Origin: Gracilariopsis chorda
Lineage: Eukaryota > Rhodophyta > Florideophyceae > Gracilariales > Gracilariaceae
Assembly (NCBI GenBank): GCA_003194525.1
Contig: NBIV01000028.1
Location: 310,001-374,000, forward strand
DNA: 64,000 nucleotides
Direction of reading: 5' to 3'
The position numbers were made by a program, and so were the translations under genes. Numbering within the stretch: position 1 is the stretch's first letter; each line of letters begins with the position of its first letter. Shown here one piece after another: positions 54,853 to 64,000 of the stretch. A model generated the notes under the pieces. The model saw only the letters and a program-made list of their open reading frames with translations, did no database searches and was not told where the DNA came from.

Positions 54853-57800
54853 ATGGGTGCTTTGGCTTTTGGATTCGCTCCGACGCTGAATACGATACTT
54901 CGCCGCCCCTCATCCTTCTTGCGCCGCTCTTCAGCATCGCGTTATCGACCAGTCAGAACGCGTACTTTTCGTTATCCAAAATGCACAGTTGCGCCATCTC
55001 CTGATCGCACATCTCCGCTCCCCTCCGTATCATCTGAAACGCAGGCCCCTCTCACATTTCAAGATGCTGTTCTTCGCTTGCAACAGTATTGGATTTCGAA
55101 AGGCTGTGTAGTATGGCATCCGTACAACCACGAGGTCGGTGCAGGTACGATGAATCCGGCCACTTTCCTTCGAGTTCTAGGTCCTGAGCCATGGTCCGTC
55201 GCTTACGACGAACCATCAATCCGCCCCGATGATTCTCGCTATGGCGAAAACCCAAATCGACTGCAGAGGCATACTCAGTTTCAAGTTATTGTTAAGCCGG
55301 CGCCCGACTGTGCTCAAGAATTAGTCGTTGGTTCGTATCATGCTCTCGGAATAGATACATGCAAGCATGATATTCGTTTTGTAGAAGATAACTGGGAATC
55401 CCCTGCTCTGGGTGCATGGGGATTAGGTTGGGAAGTTTGGCTCGATGGCATGGAAGTGACCCAATTCACATATTTCCAGCAAGCCGGGGGCATGCCTTTG
55501 GATTCAGTTGCCGTAGAGATAACATATGGCATGGAAAGAATTATAATGGCTCTTCAAGGAAAGCAGCATTTCAAGGATATCATCTTCGCACCAGGGATAA
55601 CATACGGGGAAATTTTCACTCAGAACGAAAGGGAAATGAGTGTTTATAATCTTGATGTTGCAGACGTTGAGCGCAACAACCAGATGTTTGACATATACGA
55701 GCGTGAAGCGAACATGTTACTAGAGAAACGACTGCCAGTCCCTGCGTACAATTACTTGCTAAAAGCCAGCCACACGTTTAATGTATTGGATGCACGCGGC
55801 GCTATTGGTGTGACAGAGCGCGCGAGATACTTTCAAAGAATGAGAGCACTTGCAAGAAATGTTGCTACACTTTGGTTGGAGAGCCGCGAAGAGCTTGGGT
55901 TCCCTCTTCTTTCGGCTAATGCTTCCCCAGACACGGAATCTACGGAAAGTCGTGCTTCGTCTCAAGTGCTGAAGTCAGATTCAGAAGATCTCGTGTTAGA
56001 AATCGGCGTGGAGGAGCTTCCCTCTACTGATGTTGCTGGCGCTATAGCGCAAATTCAAAAATTATTGAACCAAATCCTGCGTGAGGCTCACCTTTCCTTT
56101 TCATCAGTTGATGTTACGGGAACGCCGCGCCGGGTAACAGCATATGTCAGAGATTTGCAAACTCGCCAGAAGGATGAAGTAAAACGTATCCGAGGACCAC
56201 CACTACGGGTTGCTCTGAATGATGGTAAGCCTACAAAAGCTGCGACCGGATTTATGCGTTCCCAGGGAATCGACGATGAAAATAGCGTTGAGTACAACGA
56301 AGAAGAAGGTTATATGTATGCCACCGTCCAGAAGAGTGGACAAGCAGCACTAGATGTTCTAGGCGAGGCCTTTGCGACTTCTTTGTTTGGAAAGCTAAGC
56401 TTTCGCAAAACTATGCGATGGAATGGAAGTGGGGTATCCTTCTCGAGACCTATTCGATGGTTGCTTTGCCTGCTGGGAGACCAAGTTGTCCCCTTCAAGT
56501 ATGCCGGTGTAACAAGCAGCAACACTACGCGTTCTTTGCGAGGTAGCGATGGATTCGCTGCAGACGTGGTGATTAAGAGCGCATCGGAGTATCATCAAGT
56601 AATGCGGGAGCTGCAGATTGTTCTGTCCGGGGAGAATCGTGCTGCGCATATACGTAAAGAGGCCGCCCGCCTTGCTGCAGAGATCAGAGGAAATGTCCCG
56701 CAAAACTACCTTGAAGGCGACTTGCTAAGTGAAGTAACTGATCTCGTGGAGAACCCAATCCCGCTTCTTGGGCGTTTTGACCCTTGTTTTCTGAATCTAC
56801 CTGAAGAAGTACTCGTAACGGTAATGAAGAAACATCAAAGATATTTCCCAGTTGTCGACGCCTCCACAGGCGCGCTATTGAGTGGTTTTATCACGGTGGC
56901 GAATGGTGATGCCAATCTCACGAACATTGATGCCATTCGACAAGGGAATGAAGCTGTTTTGCGAGCGCGATATTCAGATGCTGCTTTTTTCTATGAAAAA
57001 GACACTGAAGACAAGCAGCTTTCTGACTTCGTTCCAAAACTGTCTGGACTAATGTTTCAAGAAAAGCTTGGCTCAATGCTCGATAAGGTCAATAGGGTGA
57101 AGTTAATCGTTCCTAAAATATGTGGTTTGCTTCATGTATCCGGTCGAGATTCTGATATCGCCAATCTTACAGCTCAATTGTACAAAGCAGATCTGGCAAC
57201 GTCAATGGTTGTTGAAATGACATCTCTGGCTGGTACGATGGGGCGGCATTACGCTTTAAAATCAGAAGATGTTCCTTCCGAAGTGGCCCAAGCCATCTTT
57301 GAGGCAGCTTTACCCCGTTTCAGTGGGGATGACATTGCTACATCAACGGCTGGGGCCATTGTGGCAGTGGCAGATCGATTGGACTCATTGGTGTCTCTCT
57401 TCACGGTCGGCTTGATGCCGAAGTCGACAGCAGATCCATTTGCTTTACGAAGAGCGGCTCTAGGTGTTGTACAAACATTACTTGAAAATGACTTTGACCT
57501 TGATTTATCTGATGTGGTTCGACTTGCTGCGCAAGTGTTGGACTCAGAATCGCAAGTACCCGTCTCGTCCAACACGTCCGGTGTTGTGGTAGATTTCATT
57601 TCCAAGCGACTTGAGGGCTACTTGCTCGACGTTCGCCGATTCCCAGATGATGTTGTTAAGGCTGTTCTTGCTGTACCGCGTAATTCCAGGAGCTCCGTTG
57701 CTGCTGTGAGGCTGTGCGAGAGTCTCGTCGATCAGCAGCAGAATAATGCTGAAAAGCTTTCCAAAGCCGAAGAAACATACTCTCGTGCCTCCCGTTTACT

Positions 57801-58128
57801 CAAGTCCCTAAAAGATGTTTCCACAGAAGAACTATCGAAAACTTCGGTTCAAGAAGATCTTTTTGACTGCAAGGAAGAGCATTATCTATGGGATTCTTTG
57901 AAGGCTTTGAACGTTGACGTTGAATACTCTTCTTCCAACTATAGTGACGTAATCACGAGGAAGGTTGAGCAACTATGTGAAATCAAGCATTCAGTTGACT
58001 CTTTCTTCGATAACGTATTCGTTAACGCAGAAAACCAAGCAGTACGAAAGAATCGACTTGTTCTGTGCTCTAGGATTGTGAATATAATGGCAAGCATGTG
58101 CGACATGTCCTTCCTTAGAACAGTTTAA
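54853..58128 (+). CDS. glyQS: Organellar glycyl-tRNA synthetase, fused alpha-beta type
   Basis: 1,091 residues. Charges tRNA-Gly with glycine. The bacterial enzyme is alpha2-beta2; here both are in one chain as in plastid/mitochondrial GlyRS of plants and algae (Arabidopsis EDD1 type). Residues 1-60 are Ser/Arg-rich and acid-poor, a transit peptide. Alpha part about 66-350, with [20 protein letters not shown] and [20 protein letters not shown], then [20 protein letters not shown]. Beta part about 375 to the end, with [44 protein letters not shown] and [10 protein letters not shown]. Full length, no breaks. The dual targeting usual for this type is inferred from plants. Confidence 0.95.
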   Translation: MGALAFGFAPTLNTILRRPSSFLRRSSASRYRPVRTRTFRYPKCTVAPSPDRTSPLPSVSSETQAPLTFQDAVLRLQQYWISKGCVVWHPYNHEVGAGTMNPATFLRVLGPEPWSVAYDEPSIRPDDSRYGENPNRLQRHTQFQVIVKPAPDCAQELVVGSYHALGIDTCKHDIRFVEDNWESPALGAWGLGWEVWLDGMEVTQFTYFQQAGGMPLDSVAVEITYGMERIIMALQGKQHFKDIIFAPGITYGEIFTQNEREMSVYNLDVADVERNNQMFDIYEREANMLLEKRLPVPAYNYLLKASHTFNVLDARGAIGVTERARYFQRMRALARNVATLWLESREELGFPLLSANASPDTESTESRASSQVLKSDSEDLVLEIGVEELPSTDVAGAIAQIQKLLNQILREAHLSFSSVDVTGTPRRVTAYVRDLQTRQKDEVKRIRGPPLRVALNDGKPTKAATGFMRSQGIDDENSVEYNEEEGYMYATVQKSGQAALDVLGEAFATSLFGKLSFRKTMRWNGSGVSFSRPIRWLLCLLGDQVVPFKYAGVTSSNTTRSLRGSDGFAADVVIKSASEYHQVMRELQIVLSGENRAAHIRKEAARLAAEIRGNVPQNYLEGDLLSEVTDLVENPIPLLGRFDPCFLNLPEEVLVTVMKKHQRYFPVVDASTGALLSGFITVANGDANLTNIDAIRQGNEAVLRARYSDAAFFYEKDTEDKQLSDFVPKLSGLMFQEKLGSMLDKVNRVKLIVPKICGLLHVSGRDSDIANLTAQLYKADLATSMVVEMTSLAGTMGRHYALKSEDVPSEVAQAIFEAALPRFSGDDIATSTAGAIVAVADRLDSLVSLFTVGLMPKSTADPFALRRAALGVVQTLLENDFDLDLSDVVRLAAQVLDSESQVPVSSNTSGVVVDFISKRLEGYLLDVRRFPDDVVKAVLAVPRNSRSSVAAVRLCESLVDQQQNNAEKLSKAEETYSRASRLLKSLKDVSTEELSKTSVQEDLFDCKEEHYLWDSLKALNVDVEYSSSNYSDVITRKVEQLCEIKHSVDSFFDNVFVNAENQAVRKNRLVLCSRIVNIMASMCDMSFLRTV

Positions 58129-59169
58129 TAACTATCGTTTTGATGTCTTCCGTGAGATTAAGAAACTTGGACAACATAGTTATTCATATCACCGAGTGCC
58201 CCCAAACGCGGGGCTGTCTTGAGGACTGCACGAGCATCCTCAAGTCGCTACGTTGGTCAGAAGAGGGAAGACCCCAGCTTGTGAGGGTGATGTCGCAGTA
58301 GAGGCCGTCTAGGAAGAAGACTGCTGTTTTGGAGGTTGTGCATTGCTCTTCAGGGTTGTAAATAGTACTCTGTTCAAACTATATATTCTGGATAATATAT
58401 TTCTTTCTTGGCGATACGTGCTCGCTCTGGAGGGGTGAGACTTCTCCCACCTGCAGATATAGACAACTCTACGCCACGCAAAACTTCAAAAACCAAACTC
58501 ATCCAAACCCTGTACTATTACGCTTCAAACTGGCTACACCATCCGGAGAGGGCGTGACCCGTTGTCCATTCGACAAATATTTCTGTTCAGAAGAATTGGA
58601 CGGTTGCCATCAAAGTTTCAAAACACATCCTCTTTAGGAAGGCCACTGAAAGACGTTCTAAGATGCCTGTGACTTTCGTTGTCTCGCTGGAGGGCTCCAT
58701 TCGGAAGCAGTAATACTCTGGGACTCTGGATTTGGGGTTCTCACTTCTTTGATTGGCGGTCACACAGCTGCCCAACATTGTATAACACGGATTGAATTCT
58801 TCACAAACAGCGCCATGTAATAGCATTTCAACTCATGTGTGTCAAAGTAGGAGCCTGAAATCGTTTCCAGCTTTGTCAATCGTAATCATTCCTTTAATAT
58901 CAAGCAGTCGTTGCGTTCTCATAACTTTTTCTTTCAGGCACAGCGTCCACAGCTCACAGTAGACGGTTCAGAGCAGGAGCACCTGGTGACGTTTTACCGA
59001 CAAGGGAAAGCATCCCACAGTACTTATTCAAAAGATTCACTCGGTTTACGTTTATACGCCCTATCTCGAACTCTGTCATCGACATCGTGCTTGACTTCAA
59101 GGCTTCACCGCTTATCCTGCTAATTTCGGCATCTGGCTGTTCACTAAACTTCTCTCAGTCCAAGTCAAG
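58129..59169. other. Intergenic, no gene seen
   Basis: About 1.0 kb between two tandem genes. Frames at 58,587-58,826 minus and 58,911-59,123 plus are short and without family resemblance. Confidence 0.45.
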
Positions 59170-61317
59170 ATGATGGAACCAGAATTAACTATAGTGCATG
59201 TTCGTCCCCGCACAGAGATGGAGCGGCTCAGAGATGTTGCTTATGATGCAGAAGATTCGGACCTAGTCTCGATACCATCGGATAACATTTCTCTCGGCAG
59301 TCTGGCAACACCTGTGCCAAAATCCTTCACGTGGGGTTGCGAAAACAACGGTGCGAACAGTATGTTGGAGCCGTTCTGCGTGAAACCTCCACATGAGGAT
59401 ATTGATACGCCAAGAAAGCGAGAGAACTCGAGAAGAGAAAGACTAAAGAGAACAGCTGGTCGTATACGTTCAGCAATGAACTTGCACGTTGAAAATGAGG
59501 ACGGATCCGCACGGCTCCAGCAGAACGACATCCTTTCTCCTGTCAGTCAGTGCTCTGTTTCAGGGTCCGAGGACGACTTGAGTGCTAGAAAAGTACAAGA
59601 TGCCGTGAATAAGCTTCTCTTTCCCGAGGAGTATCCGCCATCTGAGAATACGAAGAAGACTATGTCCATCATCAAGAAAAGCGTAAGTATGATTAGCGAG
59701 GGAACGGAGTCTCATTTAGAACTCATACTAGGTTTAGTGTTTGACGAAATGAAGAAGAACCCCAGAAATGAGCTTATACAGGACAGAGGATGCCTGATTT
59801 TGACACGGATATCACGAGATTCCAAGCACACACAAGGAGCGATCGTGGCCAAGGGGGGAGTACCTCTTATTGTGCGAGCGATGACAACTCACACAAGGTC
59901 CTCGAATGTCCAAAGCCGTGCAATCTCAGCTTTGCTCTGCCTCACCACAGATAGGACCGCAAGAACTCAAATAATTGACCACAGAGGCACGGAACTCATA
60001 TCATGGGCCATGAGAGAGTTCTCGAGCATTCCGCTGCTGTTGAAGAACGGAGCAACGTGTCTTTGCAATCTGTCGTTTGGATGTGGGGAAAGTAAAAGAA
60101 GAATAGGACGAATAGGGGGGATTCACGTGGTGGTAAACGCTATGAACAAGTTCCCCCAAGACGCCGATCTCCAAGCCAGATGCTGTCTGGCCCTTCGGAA
60201 CTTGGCTTGTGGCCTTCGAGCCAATCAATGGATTGCTGGCCGAAGTCAATCAATGGAAGCCATTCTACGAAGTATGGAACGAATGCATGCAGACGTCAAT
60301 ATTCAATACCAGGGGTGTATCGCTCTAGCCAATATCTGTGCAGACGAGTGGGAGAATCGAATGAGGGCGGCAGAGCTTGGGGTGGTTCCCATAGCGCTGA
60401 AAATACTGCGGAAGAATCTTCAAAACGGGCCGATGTGTGAACATGCATTGACTCTGCTCCGAAACATCAGCATTCAAAACGATCACAATCAAGTTTCAAT
60501 TGGAGAACATGACGGTATAGAGCTGGTGCTGTCGTGTATCAAAGTACACCGATTTAACAAGAAGGTTGTAGAAAAAGGATGCGGAACATTGAGGTATCTG
60601 TTGTTTGCAAAAGCTAATCGAGACCGGTTCCTTGAAAGCAATGGGATCGACTCGTTGGTGAGAATCATGAGGGACGGAGCTGAACATGTAAGTGTAAGTG
60701 AAGCAGTAATATACACGGTTGGAAATGCGACATGCGATAACATCGACAGCAAACGGGCTGTAGGAAGGAATGGGGGTATCACAGCCATTGTCCAAATCAT
60801 GGCAAACCATTTAGACTCGGCAGAAATTCAGGAACACGGATGCCGGGCGCTGAGAAACGTAGCTGATGCGGACGAGCTGAATCTGCGTCTGTTGACAGAG
60901 TGCGGGGCGATTGACACCGTACTGGTGGCTATGATGGGTTACTCTGACAACGGAAGTATCCAAGAGCAGGGATGTGCAATGCTGTACAACATGACGGCGT
61001 TGGAAGAGGGGTGGCGACAAGCACGAGAATTGGAAGCGGTGGCTGTTGTGACACGGAGTAGATGCATGCACCTGGACAAGTCGATGGTAAGAATACAAGC
61101 AGATGCGTTGCTGAAGCGGCTGAAGACAAATCCAAACGCCTGTGCTGCGTGTCCGAAGAAGAAAGTGTCCATGATTGATTCCGGGCAAAAGCTGGGCATG
61201 CGAGTTCTTTCTGGCAAGCGGTCGAGGTGCGATTCCAAGGGTCACAACACGCCACGGCAAGAAGATGCGCCGCCGACAAGAAAGCTGTTACAACTGCTTG
61301 GTAGTAGTAGTAATTGA
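59170..61317 (+). CDS. Armadillo-repeat protein
   Basis: 715 residues from the first of two adjacent ATGs. Residues 1-160 are polar, with Ser-rich and basic stretches (RKRENSRRERLKRTAGRIRS). From about 185 to 660 armadillo-type repeats of roughly 42 residues follow one another, with recurring N-G-G-I/V-x-x-I/V and L-x-N-L/I-A/S motifs (GGVPLIVRAM, CLALRNLACG, CIALANIC, LTLLRNISIQ, GCRALRNVAD, GCAMLYNMTA). These superhelical repeats bind proteins. The C-terminus is basic with Cys (CAACPKKK). The specific partner and role are unknown. Convergent with the Mpv17-like gene, 133 bases apart. Confidence 0.85.
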   Translation: MMEPELTIVHVRPRTEMERLRDVAYDAEDSDLVSIPSDNISLGSLATPVPKSFTWGCENNGANSMLEPFCVKPPHEDIDTPRKRENSRRERLKRTAGRIRSAMNLHVENEDGSARLQQNDILSPVSQCSVSGSEDDLSARKVQDAVNKLLFPEEYPPSENTKKTMSIIKKSVSMISEGTESHLELILGLVFDEMKKNPRNELIQDRGCLILTRISRDSKHTQGAIVAKGGVPLIVRAMTTHTRSSNVQSRAISALLCLTTDRTARTQIIDHRGTELISWAMREFSSIPLLLKNGATCLCNLSFGCGESKRRIGRIGGIHVVVNAMNKFPQDADLQARCCLALRNLACGLRANQWIAGRSQSMEAILRSMERMHADVNIQYQGCIALANICADEWENRMRAAELGVVPIALKILRKNLQNGPMCEHALTLLRNISIQNDHNQVSIGEHDGIELVLSCIKVHRFNKKVVEKGCGTLRYLLFAKANRDRFLESNGIDSLVRIMRDGAEHVSVSEAVIYTVGNATCDNIDSKRAVGRNGGITAIVQIMANHLDSAEIQEHGCRALRNVADADELNLRLLTECGAIDTVLVAMMGYSDNGSIQEQGCAMLYNMTALEEGWRQARELEAVAVVTRSRCMHLDKSMVRIQADALLKRLKTNPNACAACPKKKVSMIDSGQKLGMRVLSGKRSRCDSKGHNTPRQEDAPPTRKLLQLLGSSSN

Positions 61318-61450
61318 AGCGCAGCGAAGGAGCATGACAGACGCGCGGAGTAGTGTTTTTTTCTTTTCGTGTGTACATTGTGTGTGTGAATACATAGAGG
61401 ATGTAATATACAATGTTTGTTTACGTTGGGTAGGAAAAGTGGGTTTAGTG

Positions 61451-62296
61451 CTATACACTGTTGGAGGAAAGGTGACGTGGAGTTGATGGCGGAGACTTCC
61501 TTTGGTGACTGAGGTTGTTGGAGGATTGTTGAGAGGGCGAGCGATTGACGTTTCCTGAAAAGTAAATGTTCCAAAACAGTGAGCAGAGGTTTGCAAAGAT
61601 AACGCGCAAGTCAGGAGTGCCAATGTAATAGTTTGCGAAGTTAGCCGGCAACCAAAAAACGGCGTTCTTAAACCAGAGCGGCAAGAACTTTGCGGCCAGA
61701 GTTTGTCGCGCTGTGGCCAGACCGCGGCGGCAGATTATAGCGTCGTAACCAATGTACATAATGATACAACATGGCTCAAGGGTGATCTGCTCGAAAAGAC
61801 ACTTGACAAGACTACCTCGCAAGTCGTCATCTGGACCGTACTGATGCATGGCCTCGTACCAGACGTAGAGAAAGGGGCCCATTACTACAAGGCCGTAGAG
61901 GGTGTAGCGGAAGAGACGGTCGAACTGAAAGGCAAAACAGAGCGAGGCGGAACGGGGGCTGGAGAGAAACTGGGCAAACACATCGGCGATGAAGAAAATA
62001 ATAGCGGCGGTTACTGCGCGGGAGGAAAGGGGGTGGAGATGAAGTTGACGCTGATAGAGACGAAGAGTTCGACGAGAGAAACGACGAACATGATGGGGGG
62101 AAAAGGCGGAGATGTGTGTAGAGTCGATGAAGGTTGGGGCGATATCGTAGAGCACTACGATGGCGCCAAGGATTAGAAGCAGGACTCCGAGAGAGCGACG
62201 GGGAAAGTGGCAGCGACGACGCTTGGATGGGTGGATGGCGGGTCGGGGGAGACGACCCTTCTGCGCGGCGTGCATGATGGAGACTGGGACGGTCAT
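61451..62296 (-). CDS. Mpv17/PMP22-family membrane protein
   Basis: 281 residues of the Mpv17-Sym1-PMP22 family, channel-like four-helix proteins of inner mitochondrial, peroxisomal or plastid membranes. The family C-terminal signature is clear: FKNAVFWLPANFANYYIGTP, then DLRVIFANLCSLFWNIYFSG (family pattern W-x2-WP-x2-Q-x-iNF-x2-VP and Wn-x-yLS). Upstream helices are at about 92-110 (AVTAAIIFFIADVFAQFL), 130-148 (YTLYGLVVMGPFLYVWY) and 170-185. An N-terminal extension with an added hydrophobic segment (34-56) and basic residues (KRRRCHFPRR) may serve targeting. The start ATG is 62,294-62,296; the compartment is uncertain. Confidence 0.9.
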   Translation of the reverse strand: MTVPVSIMHAAQKGRLPRPAIHPSKRRRCHFPRRSLGVLLLILGAIVVLYDIAPTFIDSTHISAFSPHHVRRFSRRTLRLYQRQLHLHPLSSRAVTAAIIFFIADVFAQFLSSPRSASLCFAFQFDRLFRYTLYGLVVMGPFLYVWYEAMHQYGPDDDLRGSLVKCLFEQITLEPCCIIMYIGYDAIICRRGLATARQTLAAKFLPLWFKNAVFWLPANFANYYIGTPDLRVIFANLCSLFWNIYFSGNVNRSPSQQSSNNLSHQRKSPPSTPRHLSSNSV

Positions 62297-63402
62297 TGTC
62301 GGGGGGCGTCGCTCATGCTTGGAGGTGGGGGGGGAGGGGGGGGGGGTGCGGTGCCGCTGGGGCGGGTGCAGGCGGAGGCGGGTGGGGTAGCAGGCTGCCG
62401 ACTGGATAGCACTTTGGACGGGGACCGGGGACGAAGAGCGTGCACGCGGTGCCGGGGGGAGGCGCGGTCGGTCGCGCGACGGGAGGGCTGCTGGCGCGAT
62501 GGGCGCGCGATGGGTGTCGGGCGGCGCACCTTACACCGTTGCCGCATTGCGCTTCGATAAGCGATCGTAGAGTATACACGTAATGTTACGTGTACTACAT
62601 GCTGCTTGCTACTACAACGTACTGTAGTACGTAATGAAGCTCTTCGAGCGCAGTTGTACCGTCGGCACGTTGTATGCCTTGTCTATGCTTTTGCTTCCCG
62701 GTTCTTTCGACGCCAACGCAGGTCGCCGTGCTTACCAAGCGTAGGATATAATCTGTGCGCGCGGCCAGGTCTGTGTTGCACAACTCTCTGCCATTGTTAT
62801 AGGGATACCCCGCGCACCCAAGGGTAGAACGGATTTGCGAAAGGTACGAAGGGTATCTCTCTATCCCAATCTCCACCGCGCACAGCCAAAGCGGTGCAGC
62901 TAAATGGCCGGTTCTGTCTCGCCCCGTTGGGCCAATCGCATTCGCTGCCACCTCCTTTACACGCACACTTCCACGCACAGCGTCCACCAGCCCGTCGCTA
63001 CAGTAAACTCTACAAATCAATGATCGTTCCGCACTCTGAACGGTTCCAGAAACAGTGTGCTCTCAGAGCACTGCCCTCACTGCTGGAACGCAAAGCCGCA
63101 CGCCTCGCCCCTCCACACTGTGCAGCCCACAGACGTGCACACACGTTCAACCGCCGCCTTTTCGCACCCTCATAACCGTTCCCGCACCAACTTGGCGTTC
63201 TCCTCAACCTGTTCACATCTTCCTTACTGCTTCCTCCGAGCTACTATCGCCCCTACACAGCACCTTTGCATACATTGCTTGTTGCCAGAGTCCATTCCCC
63301 CCCCCTCCCCCACTGTCCCACGCCGTCTGTATGCCTTGCCTTCATCGCTCTGTCCCCACTGCCTAAAACGTCAACCCCTTCCTCTGCACCCGATTTGGCG
63401 AA
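62297..63402. other. Divergent intergenic region with G-rich tract
   Basis: A dense G run on the plus strand at about 62,326-62,345 and a CpG-rich stretch to 62,560 lie directly upstream of the Mpv17-like gene. C-rich sequence appears at 63,295-63,320 before the next gene. Frames here are low-complexity. Promoters for both neighbours are expected. Confidence 0.5.
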
Positions 63403-64000
63403 ATGCCACGACCCATCGTCGAGAACGATCAAGCCATGGCTGACGTCCATGACACCCTCAATCCAGAAGACGATATCGACGATGATCAGGTCTTGCAGCG
63501 ATACAACTCTCAACTTCCCCCCAGCTACCGCTCCGCTCTTCACAATGAGCGCAACCTTCTCAATCGCGCTTTGCACACTATTGCAACCGCCATCCTTTCA
63601 GCCCCAGAAGCATGCCCCCCGTCCACGTCCCCGCAAACTCAGTCCGACTCCCCTGATCCACTTCAACCCTCCTCCCCTCCGCTAGTTGCAGAGGGTTACC
63701 AGTCAGCGCTTGAACGCGACCTCGCAGCTTTGGAGAAGGGCATCGCCCGCTACATGGATCTCAAGCATGCTTTCGAGCCCCATGAGTTTCCGTTCTTTGT
63801 CAACCTCATGATCAGGGGTGCCTTGTCTCCGTCGGTTGATATGGGCTTGCGCTCTAAGCTGGCCCGATGTGCCTCTCGCATAATGGGCAAAAGACTCTGC
63901 ACTTTGCCTGATGGTATTCCTTGGCGCGTTATCATGAAGCGAGTCATCGAAGTGCATATCGATTGCGTCGATGGCAGTCCCTATGTTGGTAGAGATGTAC
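63403..64000 (+). CDS. Possible Blm10/PA200 proteasome activator, N-terminal part (runs off the window)
   Basis: An open frame from ATG 63,403 to the last base, at least 199 residues, with no stop. After a polar N-terminus (residues 1-90) the sequence becomes helical. Residues 165-185 (ARCASRIMGKRLCTLPDGIP) followed by WRVIMKRVIEVHI resemble the early region of Blm10/PSME4, where a short helix, L-x-LPWRPLY-type motif and helix occur in HEAT-like repeats. That family is usually over 1,800 residues and caps the 20S proteasome. The assignment is from one conserved stretch, so it is tentative. That a real gene begins here is more secure. Confidence 0.5.
   Translation, partial: MPRPIVENDQAMADVHDTLNPEDDIDDDQVLQRYNSQLPPSYRSALHNERNLLNRALHTIATAILSAPEACPPSTSPQTQSDSPDPLQPSSPPLVAEGYQSALERDLAALEKGIARYMDLKHAFEPHEFPFFVNLMIRGALSPSVDMGLRSKLARCASRIMGKRLCTLPDGIPWRVIMKRVIEVHIDCVDGSPYVGRDV

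Noticed and set aside
1..64000. CRISPR arrays, operons, ribosome-binding sites, tRNA and rRNA genes
   Set aside because: The DNA is eukaryotic nuclear. I saw no regularly spaced repeats, no convincing tRNA B-box with a foldable cloverleaf, and no rRNA-like sequence.

Overview
The window is nuclear DNA of a eukaryote with compact, mostly uninterrupted genes set among heavy retrotransposon debris. A plastid/mitochondrial glycyl-tRNA synthetase with bacterial alpha and beta parts fused in one chain argues for a photosynthetic lineage. The near absence of introns, the TACTAAC branch point of the one intron seen, and the nested LTR elements fit a red alga of the Chondrus type. That assignment is inference from gene style, not from a database match.

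Repeat-dominated left and centre (1-46.5 kb). A decayed Ty1/copia element (about 1.78-6.69 kb) is split by a roughly 0.9 kb insertion. It is followed by a PIF/Harbinger transposon (7.9-10.1 kb) with a DDE transposase broken by one stop codon and a Myb/SANT-like partner on the other strand. Two likely host genes sit next: a secreted GH18-like protein (13.3-14.0 kb) and an unknown three-pass membrane protein (15.3-16.6 kb). After about 6 kb without recognisable genes comes a 9,022 bp Ty3/gypsy chromovirus (23,013-32,034, coding strand minus). Its two 478 bp LTRs look identical by eye, it has an exact 5 bp target duplication (CCACT), intact gag and pol in a -1 arrangement, and a C-terminal chromodomain. 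It inserted into an older LTR-like repeat whose uninterrupted relative lies at 40.1-41.0 kb. Beyond it lie remnants of an older related chromovirus (integrase and chromodomain at 36.8-38.7 kb, gag at 42.1-43.5 kb), a hAT/DUF659-like relic (44.3-45.0 kb), AT-rich islands and a pair of about 220 bp inverted repeats.

Gene-rich right end (47.9-64 kb). In order: an unknown 397-residue protein; a Trm82/WDR4 tRNA-methyltransferase subunit with one intron (minus); a divergently transcribed membrane-anchored pepsin-like protease with a PSI-like module; the organellar glycyl-tRNA synthetase; an armadillo-repeat protein; an Mpv17/PMP22 membrane protein (minus); and the start of a possible Blm10/PA200 proteasome activator running off the end.

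The most unusual feature is in the young chromovirus. Between its 3' LTR and the end of pol, on the strand opposite to gag-pol, lies a clean 142-codon frame. It encodes a basic segment followed by a leucine-rich coiled coil and a nuclear-localisation-like cluster, with its own AATAAA 30 bases after the stop. It looks like an antisense accessory gene with bZIP-like layout. The element is also full of short CC-W(3-5)-GG words that are rare in the neighbouring host genes.
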